Origin: Streptomyces sp. H27-H5
Lineage (GTDB): Bacteria > Actinomycetota > Actinomycetes > Streptomycetales > Streptomycetaceae
Direction: 5' to 3'
Assembly (NCBI RefSeq): GCF_026627505.1
Contig: NZ_JAPNLK010000018.1
Location: forward strand, 1 to 64,000
Length of the DNA: 64,000 nt
The notes under the pieces are model-generated. The model saw only the letters and a list, made by a program, of their open reading frames with translations. It did not search any database and was not told the origin of the DNA. This document shows, one piece after another, positions 1-8,083 of the stretch; the stretch's first letter is position 1, and every line of letters begins with the position of its first letter. The position numbers were made by a program, and so were the translations under genes.

Positions 1-1
1 C

Positions 2-91
2 GCCAAGATGGACGACTACATGATCAAACGGAACGAGACCGCCCGCCCCTTCAAGTGGACCTACGCCGCCAGCCCCCTCCAGGAAGCCTGA
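2..91 (+). CDS. IS630-like transposase, C-terminal fragment (runs off window)
   Basis: Only the last 29 codons are in the window, ending at TGA 89-91. The visible tail reads ...RNETARPFKWTYAASPL. The pattern RPFxWTxxA close to the C-terminus is typical of IS630-family DDE transposases. The rest of the gene lies to the left, so it is unknown whether the element is intact. No terminal inverted repeat could be recognised in the short stretch before the next gene. Family assignment rests on this motif only. Confidence 0.5.
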   Translation, partial: AKMDDYMIKRNETARPFKWTYAASPLQEA

Positions 92-122
92 ACCCCCCTC
101 CACGAACTTTCGCGGAGCAGCA

Positions 123-803
123 CTAGGCGCGGATCCAGGCGTAGCAGCCCGTCGAGTTGAACTGCGTGGCACCGGCCGGGATGGTGGCCGTCACCTTGTC
201 GCCCGCCTTGAGGGGGGACGCCGGACCCGACGCGAGGACGGCGCCGTCCTTGCCCTTCGCCTCCCAGGTGCAGGTGGTGCTCTGGGTCAGCGCCCGGTAG
301 TTGCCCGCGGCGGGCGACTTCCGGGGGCCTTCGGGGAAGCCCTTCTCCGCCGCCGCGAGGATCGGCTTCTGCTCCGGGCACAGCAGGGTGATGGCGTCCT
401 TCGCCCCCGGGATCTCCCCGGTGATGACGGCCCCGGTCGCGGCGTCCTTGTCGCGCTTGGCGGTGCGCTCCACGCGCTGGCAGGACTCCTGGCCGGTCTG
501 GAGGACGGCCGCCGGGTCCATCTTCTCCGGCACCCGGCCGCTCAGGTAGTTCTTCTCCTTGTCCGTGAAGTTGCCCGTCTTCGGGGTCAGCTTCGCGTCG
601 GGGAGGACCGGGCCCGTCGGCTTCGTGTCGGTCGACGGGGTCGCCGAGGCCGGCGGGGCGTCCGCCGGGTCGGGAACCGACGACGAGGCCGGCGGCTTCG
701 GCTTCGCGGCCTCGGAGTCGGCCTTGCCGTCGCCCGAACTGCAGGCGGTCAGCGTCAGGGCGGCGGCCAGCAGAACAGCGGCCGCCGCGGGGCGTCGGTA
801 CAT
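123..803 (-). CDS. secreted lipoprotein of unknown function
   Basis: The 226-residue product begins MYRRPAAAAVLLAAALTLTAC. This is a classic lipoprotein signal peptide with lipobox L-T-A-C, so Cys21 should be lipidated and the protein anchored outside the membrane. A Ser/Pro/Asp-rich linker spans about residues 22-70. It is followed by a globular part with four further Cys residues (contexts ESCQR, LLCPE, TTCTW, TGCYAW), probably forming two disulfides. The C-terminus WIRA is unusual for a linker, so the fold likely reaches the end. A purine-rich GGGAGCCCC stretch precedes the ATG. I do not recognise a functional family. The gene lies downstream of the LamG gene on the same strand, separated by a strong hairpin. 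Confidence 0.85.
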   Translation of the reverse strand: MYRRPAAAAVLLAAALTLTACSSGDGKADSEAAKPKPPASSSVPDPADAPPASATPSTDTKPTGPVLPDAKLTPKTGNFTDKEKNYLSGRVPEKMDPAAVLQTGQESCQRVERTAKRDKDAATGAVITGEIPGAKDAITLLCPEQKPILAAAEKGFPEGPRKSPAAGNYRALTQSTTCTWEAKGKDGAVLASGPASPLKAGDKVTATIPAGATQFNSTGCYAWIRA

Positions 804-839
804 CAGGGGCTCCCGTACTTGCCGGTGGTGAGACAGGAA

Positions 840-871
840 TACGGGGCCCGCCGGGTGAGGCGGGCCCCGTA
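840..871 (-). terminator. intrinsic-terminator-like hairpin after the LamG gene
   Basis: A perfect 13-bp inverted repeat (TACGGGGCCCGCC, loop GGGTGA, then its complement) lies 16 bp past the stop codon of the LamG gene at 888 and before the lipoprotein start at 803. There is no clear U-tract, as is common in Streptomyces. It should separate the two minus-strand transcripts. Confidence 0.75.
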
Positions 872-887
872 CTCCGTCAAGCGGTGG

Positions 888-3668
888 TTACTTCGGGCCG
901 AAGGTGAGGATCAGCTGCGGAGCGGCGTCCGCGGCCGTCGACTCCGAGGACCAGAGCCACAGCGGGTCGGTACCCGTGCTGGTCAGCGCGAGGCTGGTGT
1001 TGCTGCCCAGCAGGGCGGTGACCGCCGCGGTGTCCAGGTCGATGCCGTGGACGGCAGAGCCGTCCGCGGCGCCCGCGAGGGTGCCGAGCGCGGGGGTGCC
1101 CAGCGCCGGCTTGGTGTTGAACGTGGTGGCCGCGGCGGTCCAGGAACCGGTGACCGGGACCACGGACACGGTGTCGGTCGTGCCGGCGCCCGCCTGGGTC
1201 GTGGTCTTGACCTGGAGCGAGGCCGCCTTCAGGACCTGCCCGGCCGGGGCGGCCGGGAGGGTGAAGCGCAGGTACGTCTGGTAGGCCGAGGTACCGCGGA
1301 CCGCGAGCGAGGTGGCCGCGCCGTTGGCGGCGTTGGGCGCGCCCTGGTTGACGTAGGTGTCCTCGGTCGTGACGACCTTGGAGACCGTGTCGGTGGGGGC
1401 CTTCGCCAGGTCGTAGTGCGACTTGACCTGGGCCTGGGTGAGCGCCGTCGGGTAGACGGCCGTCTCGTCGATCTGACCGGCGAAGAAGTTGCTGGTCGGT
1501 CGGGTCGGCCAGCCGGCGAGGTTGTCGCCGCCCACGTGCCAGAAGCCCTCGTACGCGGTGGAGGTCGAGGCGTTGTTCGTGCCCTTGTTCTGACCGTCCA
1601 CGTACAGCGTCATGCCACCGGGGCCCTGCGTGCCGACCACGTGGTGCCACTTGTTGTCGTTGTACGAGGAGTCGAACAGACCGGTGGAGATGGTCCGGTT
1701 CGAGCCGTTGTAGACGCCGAAGATCAGGCGACCGGTGTTGGTGATGTACAGCTGCTTGTCGTACGTGCCGCTGTTGCTGGTGGTGTTGTTGCCGAAGCCG
1801 ATCAGCTTGCCACCGCGCGAGCTGTTCGTCTTGAACCAGGTCTCGACGGTGTAGCTGGACCCGACGCTCTGGCGGTGGTCGCTGTACACCTGCTGGCTGG
1901 TGCCGTTGAAGCCCATGGACGTGCTGGTACCGGTGACGGCGCCGGGCGTCTGGCGCAGTGCCGGGGCGTTGACCTGGACGCCGCTGGTGTTGCCGGAGAC
2001 CGAGGAGTCGGCGACATACGGGCTGACCGCGTCGTCGTAGCGCCAGTACAGGTTGGCGCCGTCCGAGCGGACCTTGTCCGGGTACGACTGGACCGAGCTC
2101 GGGATCGTGACCGAGGCGGTGGCCGACAGCGCACTGGTGTTGCCGGCGGCGTCGGTCGCGGTCACGCGGTAGGTGTAGGACTGCCCGGCCTTGACCGTGG
2201 TGTCGGTCCAAGAGGCCTGCGGGCGCTCCCACTCCAGGGACTCCGCCGCCACGGTGGCGATCGCGGTGCCCGAGCCGTTGCGGTAGATGCGGTACGTCAG
2301 CTTGCTGTCGTCCTGGTCGTAGCTGGTGCGCCAGCGGACCTGGGCCTCGCCGGGCTTGACGCTGCCCGCGCCGGCCACCGGGGTGGTCGGCGCGCCGACG
2401 TCACCCTTGGAGGAGAAGCGGGTGAGCGCCTGCTGCGGCCGGCCGTTGATCAGGGTGAACTCACCGCCGACCCACATGTACTTGGTGTCGTTCTTCTCCG
2501 CGATGGCCATCACGCGCGGGCCGATGCCCTCGCCGAGGCCGTCGTTCGCGGTGGGGTGCCAGCCGAGCTTGCGCGGGCTGCGGACGAAGCCGTCCACGGG
2601 CGCGGGGGCGGCGCCTTCGTGGTCGGTGAGCTGCGCCAGCAGGAAGTTGCGCTTGCCGTCGGGGAACTGGCCCTCCAGCGAGCAGTCGTGCGCGTGCGAG
2701 GAGCTGTAGAGGACTCCGTCGTACGGCAGGACGAACTGGGTCGCGCCGAGGCAGCGGTCGCGCCACTTCTCGTTGAAGTTGGTGCCGAGACCGATGCGGC
2801 CGTCGAAGACGCCGCCGCCGGAACCCTCGTTGCCCGTGTAGTAGCCGGTCGCGTCGGCCGAGATGTGCTTGACGACCGAGTTCGACGGGATGTTGTTGTA
2901 GGTCTTGGCGACGGCACCCGTGGTGGCGTTGACGACGGCCAGCGCGTGGGTGTTGGAGCCGTTGACCGAGAAGAAGTCGCCGCCCAGCAGGACGTTCTTG
3001 CCGTCGTTGCTGAGCGCGACGGCGCGGCCGGGCTCGTCGGCGTTGGCGACGAAGGGCTTGATCGCACCGGAGGCGGCGTCGACCGCGGCGAACCGCTCGC
3101 GGGTCTGGCCCTCGACGGTGCCGAAGTCGCCTGCGGCGTAAAGGGTGTCGTCGGTGACGGCGAGCGCGCGCACGGTGGCGGGGAAGCTCGGGTGGAACGA
3201 CGCCTTGGGGGTGCAGGACTCGATGTCGATCGCCGCGACGCTGGAGACCGGGGTGCCGTTGACGGCCCCGAAGTATCCGGCCGCGTACAGCGTCTTCTTG
3301 TCCTTCGATACGACCAGCGACCGGACGGTCGCACTGCCGTCGCCCGTGGTGAAGGCGAGCTTGCAGGAGGTCGGGGTGCCCGTCGCCGCGTCCAGCGCGA
3401 CGAAGTTCACGGCTTCCTGCTCGGTGCCGCTGCCGGCGTTGTCCGGCGGACGGACCGCCGAGAAGGTACCGCCGGCGAACACGGTGCCGTTGGCCTGGGC
3501 CATGGCAAAGACGATGCCGTTCGGCTGCCAGGTCGGCAGGTCGTCGGCCGTGAATGCCACCGGCTGCGTGATGGCCGACGCCTCGGGCATCAGCACCAGG
3601 CCTATGCCGGTGCCGACACCGGCCAGTGACAGGACGAGGGCAGCAGTCAGCCCTCTGGATCTACGCAT
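888..3668 (-). CDS. secreted multidomain beta-propeller / FnIII / LamG / DNRLRE protein
   Basis: The 926-residue product starts at the ATG encoding MRRSRGLTAALVL. This start is preferred over the longer frame (ATG at 3722) because GGGGGG lies just upstream. A signal peptide spans about residues 1-32. Residues 35-410 hold repeated units with LYAAGDFG/LLGGDFFSVNG motifs, matching DUF5122-type (delta-60) beta-propeller repeats. A fibronectin type III domain lies at about 420-515, a LamG/concanavalin-like domain at about 535-755, and a DNRLRE (CBM96-like) module at about 765-926 beginning TTEDTYVNQGAP. All are extracellular binding or structural modules. No catalytic motif was seen, so a carbohydrate- or matrix-binding role is inferred. 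It neighbours the GDP-fucose and exopolysaccharide genes, which fits a cell-surface role. Confidence is good for domains and low for function. Confidence 0.85.
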   Translation of the reverse strand: MRRSRGLTAALVLSLAGVGTGIGLVLMPEASAITQPVAFTADDLPTWQPNGIVFAMAQANGTVFAGGTFSAVRPPDNAGSGTEQEAVNFVALDAATGTPTSCKLAFTTGDGSATVRSLVVSKDKKTLYAAGYFGAVNGTPVSSVAAIDIESCTPKASFHPSFPATVRALAVTDDTLYAAGDFGTVEGQTRERFAAVDAASGAIKPFVANADEPGRAVALSNDGKNVLLGGDFFSVNGSNTHALAVVNATTGAVAKTYNNIPSNSVVKHISADATGYYTGNEGSGGGVFDGRIGLGTNFNEKWRDRCLGATQFVLPYDGVLYSSSHAHDCSLEGQFPDGKRNFLLAQLTDHEGAAPAPVDGFVRSPRKLGWHPTANDGLGEGIGPRVMAIAEKNDTKYMWVGGEFTLINGRPQQALTRFSSKGDVGAPTTPVAGAGSVKPGEAQVRWRTSYDQDDSKLTYRIYRNGSGTAIATVAAESLEWERPQASWTDTTVKAGQSYTYRVTATDAAGNTSALSATASVTIPSSVQSYPDKVRSDGANLYWRYDDAVSPYVADSSVSGNTSGVQVNAPALRQTPGAVTGTSTSMGFNGTSQQVYSDHRQSVGSSYTVETWFKTNSSRGGKLIGFGNNTTSNSGTYDKQLYITNTGRLIFGVYNGSNRTISTGLFDSSYNDNKWHHVVGTQGPGGMTLYVDGQNKGTNNASTSTAYEGFWHVGGDNLAGWPTRPTSNFFAGQIDETAVYPTALTQAQVKSHYDLAKAPTDTVSKVVTTEDTYVNQGAPNAANGAATSLAVRGTSAYQTYLRFTLPAAPAGQVLKAASLQVKTTTQAGAGTTDTVSVVPVTGSWTAAATTFNTKPALGTPALGTLAGAADGSAVHGIDLDTAAVTALLGSNTSLALTSTGTDPLWLWSSESTAADAAPQLILTFGPK

Positions 3669-3915
3669 GAGCCCCCCAGGGCAATTGCCCGGTTTGATGG
3701 CTGGAACTATACGAACAGCCATATGTACAGGCGCAGACTAGGGCTCGCGTGAGGGCCCGGTCACCTCACTTGACCCATTGCATACCAACTTGGAATCAAC
3801 AGGGTTCAGCATGGAGGGTGCACTACGGACATACGGCAGGTTTACCCCGGCCACACCCGCAGAGACCTGCGGAACATGGCCGGGACACGGCAAAGCGTAG
3901 GCGAAATATAAGCCC

Positions 3916-4929
3916 TCAGCGGTCAATCCGTACCGTCACGCCCGCCAGTTGGTCCTCGACCTGGCGGATGTCGGCGTCGACCATGATGCGTGCCAGCTCC
4001 GCCACCAGGACCGACGGCTTCCAGCCAAGCAGCTCGTTGGCCTTGGAGGCGTCGCCGATGAGGGCGTCGACCTCGCTGGGGCGCTCGTACTTGGCGTCGT
4101 AGCGCACGTGCTCGTTCCAGTCGAGCCCGGCGTGGGTGAAGGAGGACTCGACGAACTCGCGGACGGTCGCGGCCACACCGGTGGCCACCACGTAGTCGGT
4201 CGCCTCGTCCTGCTGGAGCATCCGCCACATGGCGTCGACGTACTCCGGGGCGTAGCCCCAGTCGCGGACGGCGTCGAGGTTGCCCAGGTAGAGGTGGTCC
4301 TGGAGGCCGGCCTTGATCCGGGCGACCGCGCGGGTGATCTTGCGGGTCACGAAGGTCTCGCCGCGCCGCGGGGACTCGTGGTTGAAGAGGATCCCGTTGA
4401 CGGCGAACATGTCGTACGCCTCGCGGTAGTTCACCGTGGTCCAGTACGCGAAGACCTTCGCGGCGCCGTAGGGGCTGCGCGGGTGGAACGGGGTCGTCTC
4501 GTTCTGCGGCGGCGGGGTGGCGCCGAACATCTCGGAGGACGAGGCCTGGTAGATGCGGGTGTCGATCCCGCTCGCCCGGATCGCCTCCAGCAGGCGCAGG
4601 GCGCCGAGGCCGGTCACGTCGCCGGTGTACAGCGGGGCGTCGAAGGACACCCGCACATGCGACTGCGCGCCCAGGTTGTAGACCTCGTCGGGGCGTATGT
4701 CGCGCAGCAGGTTCACCAAGGCGACGCCGTCCGACAGGTCGGCGTGGTGCAGGACGAGGGAGCGGTTCTCGGTGTGCGGGTCCTGGTAGATGTGGTCGAT
4801 CCGCTCCGTGTTGAAGCTGGAGGACCGCCGCACGAGCCCGTGCACCGTGTAGCCCTTGGAGAGCAGGAGCTCGGCGAGGTACGAGCCGTCCTGTCCGGTG
4901 ACTCCGGTGATCAGTGCGGTCTTGCCCAT
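3916..4929 (-). CDS. gmd: GDP-mannose 4,6-dehydratase
   Basis: The 337-residue short-chain dehydrogenase/reductase converts GDP-D-mannose to GDP-4-keto-6-deoxy-D-mannose in the cytoplasm. It is the first step toward GDP-L-fucose and related 6-deoxyhexoses. The NADP-binding motif [14 protein letters not shown] is near residue 8. The [11 protein letters not shown] segment and the [10 protein letters not shown] stretch carry the catalytic Ser/Thr-Tyr-Lys triad, and [14 protein letters not shown] is typical of Gmd. The start MGKTALITG is chosen because it begins exactly at the Rossmann strand; the longer upstream frame is low-complexity intergenic read-through. The length is close to that of bacterial Gmd. 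It is divergent from the GDP-fucose synthase gene, its pathway partner. Confidence 0.95.
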   Translation of the reverse strand: MGKTALITGVTGQDGSYLAELLLSKGYTVHGLVRRSSSFNTERIDHIYQDPHTENRSLVLHHADLSDGVALVNLLRDIRPDEVYNLGAQSHVRVSFDAPLYTGDVTGLGALRLLEAIRASGIDTRIYQASSSEMFGATPPPQNETTPFHPRSPYGAAKVFAYWTTVNYREAYDMFAVNGILFNHESPRRGETFVTRKITRAVARIKAGLQDHLYLGNLDAVRDWGYAPEYVDAMWRMLQQDEATDYVVATGVAATVREFVESSFTHAGLDWNEHVRYDAKYERPSEVDALIGDASKANELLGWKPSVLVAELARIMVDADIRQVEDQLAGVTVRIDR

Positions 4930-5249
4930 GTGGGGTCCCCCTGTGAATCGTTGCGGTCTGTTGTGAAGTGCGGGGCGTGCCCCACCGTGCCGGGACGGCG
5001 CCCCGGCGTTTCGAGGCCGTGCCTCGGGGTTCGTGACGGGCCTGTCGGCCCGCGGCGGCGGCGCGCCCTGCGGGGGCGCGGGTCCCGGTCGGGGGGCGCT
5101 CCGTCCGCGCGGGCGCGGGCGCGGGGGCTGGATGGGTACCGTACACGGCCGAACCGGAGCCACGCCCTCCGGATTCCGGCCGTCCCGACCCGTCGCGGGC
5201 CGGCCACCTCGGCGTCGACCCGCGTCCGGGGGCCGGCATCATCGGCGGT
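4930..5249. other. gmd-fcl divergent intergenic region
   Basis: This 320-bp, extremely GC-rich spacer lies between the divergent gmd and fcl genes and must hold the promoters for both. Open frames through it are compositional extensions of the flanking genes. No convincing -10/-35 pair, operator or RNA element was recognised. Confidence 0.6.
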
Positions 5250-6194
5250 ATGACAAGTTCGCTGCCGCTCCTGCCTCCGCACGCCCGCGTCTTCGTCGCC
5301 GGCCATCGCGGCCTCGTGGGGTCCGCGATCGTCCGGCGCCTCACCGCCGACGGCCACGAGGTGCTCACCCGCGGTCGCGCGGAGCTCGACCTGCGCGACG
5401 CCGCCGCCACCGAGGCGTACCTGAAGGACGTCCGTCCGGACGCGGTCGTGCTGGCCGCCGCCAAGGTCGGCGGCATCATGGCCAACAGCACCTACCCGGT
5501 GCAGTTCCTGGAGGACAACCTCAAGATCCAGCTCAGCGTGATCGCCGGCTCGCACGCCGCCGGGGTGAACCGCCTGCTGTTCCTGGGCTCCTCCTGCATC
5601 TACCCCAAGCTGGCCCCGCAGCCGATCAGCGAGGACGCCCTGCTGACCGGCCCGCTGGAGCCGACCAACGAGGCGTACGCCCTGGCGAAGATCGCCGGCA
5701 TCGTCCAGGTCCAGTCGTACCGCAAGCAGTACGGGGCCTCGTACATCTCGGCCATGCCGACGAACCTCTACGGTCCGGGCGACAACTTCGACCTGCAGTC
5801 CTCGCACGTGCTGCCCGCCCTGATCCGGCGCTTCCACGAGGCCGCGGTCGAGGGGCGCGACGAGGTCACGCTGTGGGGCTCGGGCACCCCCCGCCGCGAG
5901 TTCCTGCACGTGGACGACCTCGCGGCGGCCTGCGCGGTGCTGCTGAACGGCTACGACGGGGACGAGCCCGTCAACATCGGCTGCGGCGAGGACCTGACCA
6001 TCAAGGCCCTGGCCGAGACCGTCGCCGAGGTGACCGGCTTCGAGGGCCGGCTCGCCTGGGACACCACCAAGCCGGACGGGACGCCGCGCAAGCTGCTGGA
6101 CGTGACCCGTCTGACCTCGCTGGGCTGGAAGCCGGGCATCCCGCTGCGGGACGGCATCGCCTCCACGTACGCCTGGTGGTTGGGGCAGGGCTGA
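5250..6194 (+). CDS. fcl: GDP-L-fucose synthase (GDP-4-keto-6-deoxymannose epimerase/reductase)
   Basis: The 314-residue NADPH-dependent SDR enzyme epimerises C3/C5 and reduces C4 of the Gmd product, giving GDP-L-fucose. Visible signatures are the nucleotide-binding GHRGLVGSAIVRRL near residue 16 and LGSSCIYPKLAPQPI. The latter carries the catalytic Ser and Cys region. The YALAKIAG motif supplies the Tyr-Lys pair, and RREFLHVDDLA is family-typical. The length equals the family norm. It is divergent from gmd, so the two enzymes form a complete GDP-fucose supply module. It is convergent with the sugar-transferase gene, which ends 20 bp away. The alternative that it makes a different GDP-6-deoxyhexose is less likely given the SSCIYP motif. 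Confidence 0.93.
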   Translation: MTSSLPLLPPHARVFVAGHRGLVGSAIVRRLTADGHEVLTRGRAELDLRDAAATEAYLKDVRPDAVVLAAAKVGGIMANSTYPVQFLEDNLKIQLSVIAGSHAAGVNRLLFLGSSCIYPKLAPQPISEDALLTGPLEPTNEAYALAKIAGIVQVQSYRKQYGASYISAMPTNLYGPGDNFDLQSSHVLPALIRRFHEAAVEGRDEVTLWGSGTPRREFLHVDDLAAACAVLLNGYDGDEPVNIGCGEDLTIKALAETVAEVTGFEGRLAWDTTKPDGTPRKLLDVTRLTSLGWKPGIPLRDGIASTYAWWLGQG

Positions 6195-6213
6195 TCGCAC
6201 GGGCCTCGGCCCC

Positions 6214-7701
6214 TCAGTACGCTCCGCGACCGTCGACGACGGCGCGGAGGGTACGGCCCATGACGTCGACATCGCTGGTGAAGGACCAGTTGTCGACGTA
6301 CTGCAGATCGAGCTGAATCGTTTCGTCCCAGGACAGGTCCGACCGCCCGCTGATCTGCCACAGGCCGGTCATGCCGGGCCGCACGGTGAGCCGGCGCAGC
6401 TCGACCTCGTCGTACCGCGCCACCTCCTCCGGCAGCGGCGGCCGCGGACCGACCAGCGACATGCTGCCGGTCAGCACGTTCACCAGCTGGGGCAGTTCGT
6501 CCATCGACGTCCGGCGCAGCAGCCGGCCCACCCGGGTCACCCGGGGGTCACGGCGCATCTTGAACATCAGGCCGTCGTTCTCGTTGGATGCCGCCAGGTC
6601 GTCCTTGAGCTTGTCGGCGTCGATCACCATCGTGCGGAACTTCCACATGACGAAGGGCTCGCCGTCGCGTCCGATGCGGTGCTGGCTGTAGAAGGCCGGA
6701 CCGGGGGAACCGAGGCGTATCGCCAGCACGACCGCGAGGAACATCGGTGACAGGACCAGCAGCCCGATCGCGGCCCCCACCCGGTCCAGCACCGACTTCA
6801 ACAGGGTCTGGATGCCCCGCCGCACGGGCGGCGCGATCCGCAGCACGGCGAGCCCGCCCGCGGACAGGGTCTCCAGTCGCTTGACGGAGATCTCCACCAG
6901 TCCGGGGAAGACGGCCAGTTCCAAGCCGGCGTCGTGCAGGGCCCAGGCGACCCGGCGCAGCCGCTCGCCGGCGATGCGCACGCCGGGGGCGACCAGGACC
7001 AGGTCGGCGTGGTGTCCGGCGACGGCGCCGAGCACGGCGGCCGAGTCCCCGTACGGGGTGTCCGGCATCCCCGCTTCGAGCCGGGCCGCGACGGGCACGC
7101 CGCTGGAGAGCGGGCCGTCGCCCACCGGGATGACCCCGACCACCACGTAGGGGTGGTCGGTCCGGGCGGCCAGGTGTGCGATGACGCCCTCGGCGGCCTC
7201 GGGTTCGCCGACGACCAGCACCCGACTGACGGCCTGCGCCTCGCGACGGGCGGCCGAGAGGTGGCGGTAGGTGAGCTTGTGGACCGCGACGGTGATCAGC
7301 AGGGTGGGCAACAGTGCCCCGAGCGCGGCCAGTCGGGGGGTGCTCTCGCCGGTCACCACGCGGGCGACGGCCAGTACCCCGATGAGAATCAGCCAGTCGT
7401 GCACGACCGGCAGCACTCCGCGCGATTCGCCGAGCTGCCGGGCCGCGTAGCGCCGGCGCACGGCCTGCACCCCGGTCCACGCGAGAGCGGCGCCGACGGC
7501 GCAGTACGCGGGCCGGACCTGCTGCGCGGCCTCGAAGACGAGTCCCACGGGCACGGCGGCACCGAGGAAGTCGGCGGCCACGGCGACCGGCAGGTACCAA
7601 CCGGCCTTGTCCCCGAGCCGTCGAGCGGGCACGGTGGCCGCCCCGGCCGTATCGGCGACGGTCCTGGCCACTCTTTGCGCAGGAAAATGGACATGCCTCA
7701 T
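6214..7701 (-). CDS. exopolysaccharide-initiating polyprenyl glycosylphosphotransferase
   Basis: The 495-residue membrane protein belongs to the WcaJ/PssY class. These enzymes transfer a sugar-1-phosphate to undecaprenyl phosphate and start exopolysaccharide synthesis. Several hydrophobic segments fall in the N-terminal 180 residues, followed by a CoA-binding-like soluble region. One further membrane hairpin (about 310-335) precedes the catalytic domain. That domain carries FYSQHRIGRDGEPFVMWKFR, the LLRRTSMDELPQ motif and MSLVGPRPPLPEE, ending RPGMTGLWQISGRSDLSW. The start MRHVHFPAQRV is used because AGGGGGG sits before it; the longer frame adds 31 unlikely residues. Being next to gmd/fcl suggests the resulting polymer contains fucose or a related sugar. 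That link is inference. Confidence 0.92.
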   Translation of the reverse strand: MRHVHFPAQRVARTVADTAGAATVPARRLGDKAGWYLPVAVAADFLGAAVPVGLVFEAAQQVRPAYCAVGAALAWTGVQAVRRRYAARQLGESRGVLPVVHDWLILIGVLAVARVVTGESTPRLAALGALLPTLLITVAVHKLTYRHLSAARREAQAVSRVLVVGEPEAAEGVIAHLAARTDHPYVVVGVIPVGDGPLSSGVPVAARLEAGMPDTPYGDSAAVLGAVAGHHADLVLVAPGVRIAGERLRRVAWALHDAGLELAVFPGLVEISVKRLETLSAGGLAVLRIAPPVRRGIQTLLKSVLDRVGAAIGLLVLSPMFLAVVLAIRLGSPGPAFYSQHRIGRDGEPFVMWKFRTMVIDADKLKDDLAASNENDGLMFKMRRDPRVTRVGRLLRRTSMDELPQLVNVLTGSMSLVGPRPPLPEEVARYDEVELRRLTVRPGMTGLWQISGRSDLSWDETIQLDLQYVDNWSFTSDVDVMGRTLRAVVDGRGAY

Positions 7702-8083
7702 GGGCCCCCCTGGCACGTGGTCATATGACAGCGGCGAGCGCCCGTGGCTTCCCCTGGCAACGGGCAACAGCCGCACCGGGAAACAGTACGACAAACACCC
7801 GTACGGTAAATGCCGTTTGCGTTAACGGTGCCTCTCGTTGCTCAAGCGTTAGCAACCGGTACATCCCGTTCCACATCCCGAACTCCCCCTTCCCACACAA
7901 AGGTGAATGGTTCGGATACCGGATACGTATCTTCGGACAACGAACCGTTTCCAGCCAACCTTTTGACGCGGCCCTGACATCAGCGCCCACAGGTGGCACT
8001 CTTCGACCGTTCATCGCACCAGCCCTGATCTGCCCGGAGGCCCACCCAGCCATCCGGAACCCCCCTTGCAGAAGGAGTCTGCG
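7702..8083. other. divergent promoter region, sugar transferase / protease
   Basis: This 382-bp spacer lies between two divergent genes. It is noticeably less GC-rich than its surroundings around 7780-7940, as expected for promoters. A strong ribosome binding site AAGGAG (8072-8077) precedes the TTG start of the protease. No specific operator was recognised. Confidence 0.6.

Noticed and set aside
819..3629. 936-codon plus-strand frame opposite the LamG gene
   Set aside because: Gly/Val/Arg-rich shadow frame without recognisable motifs; the minus-strand product has clear domains and a signal peptide.
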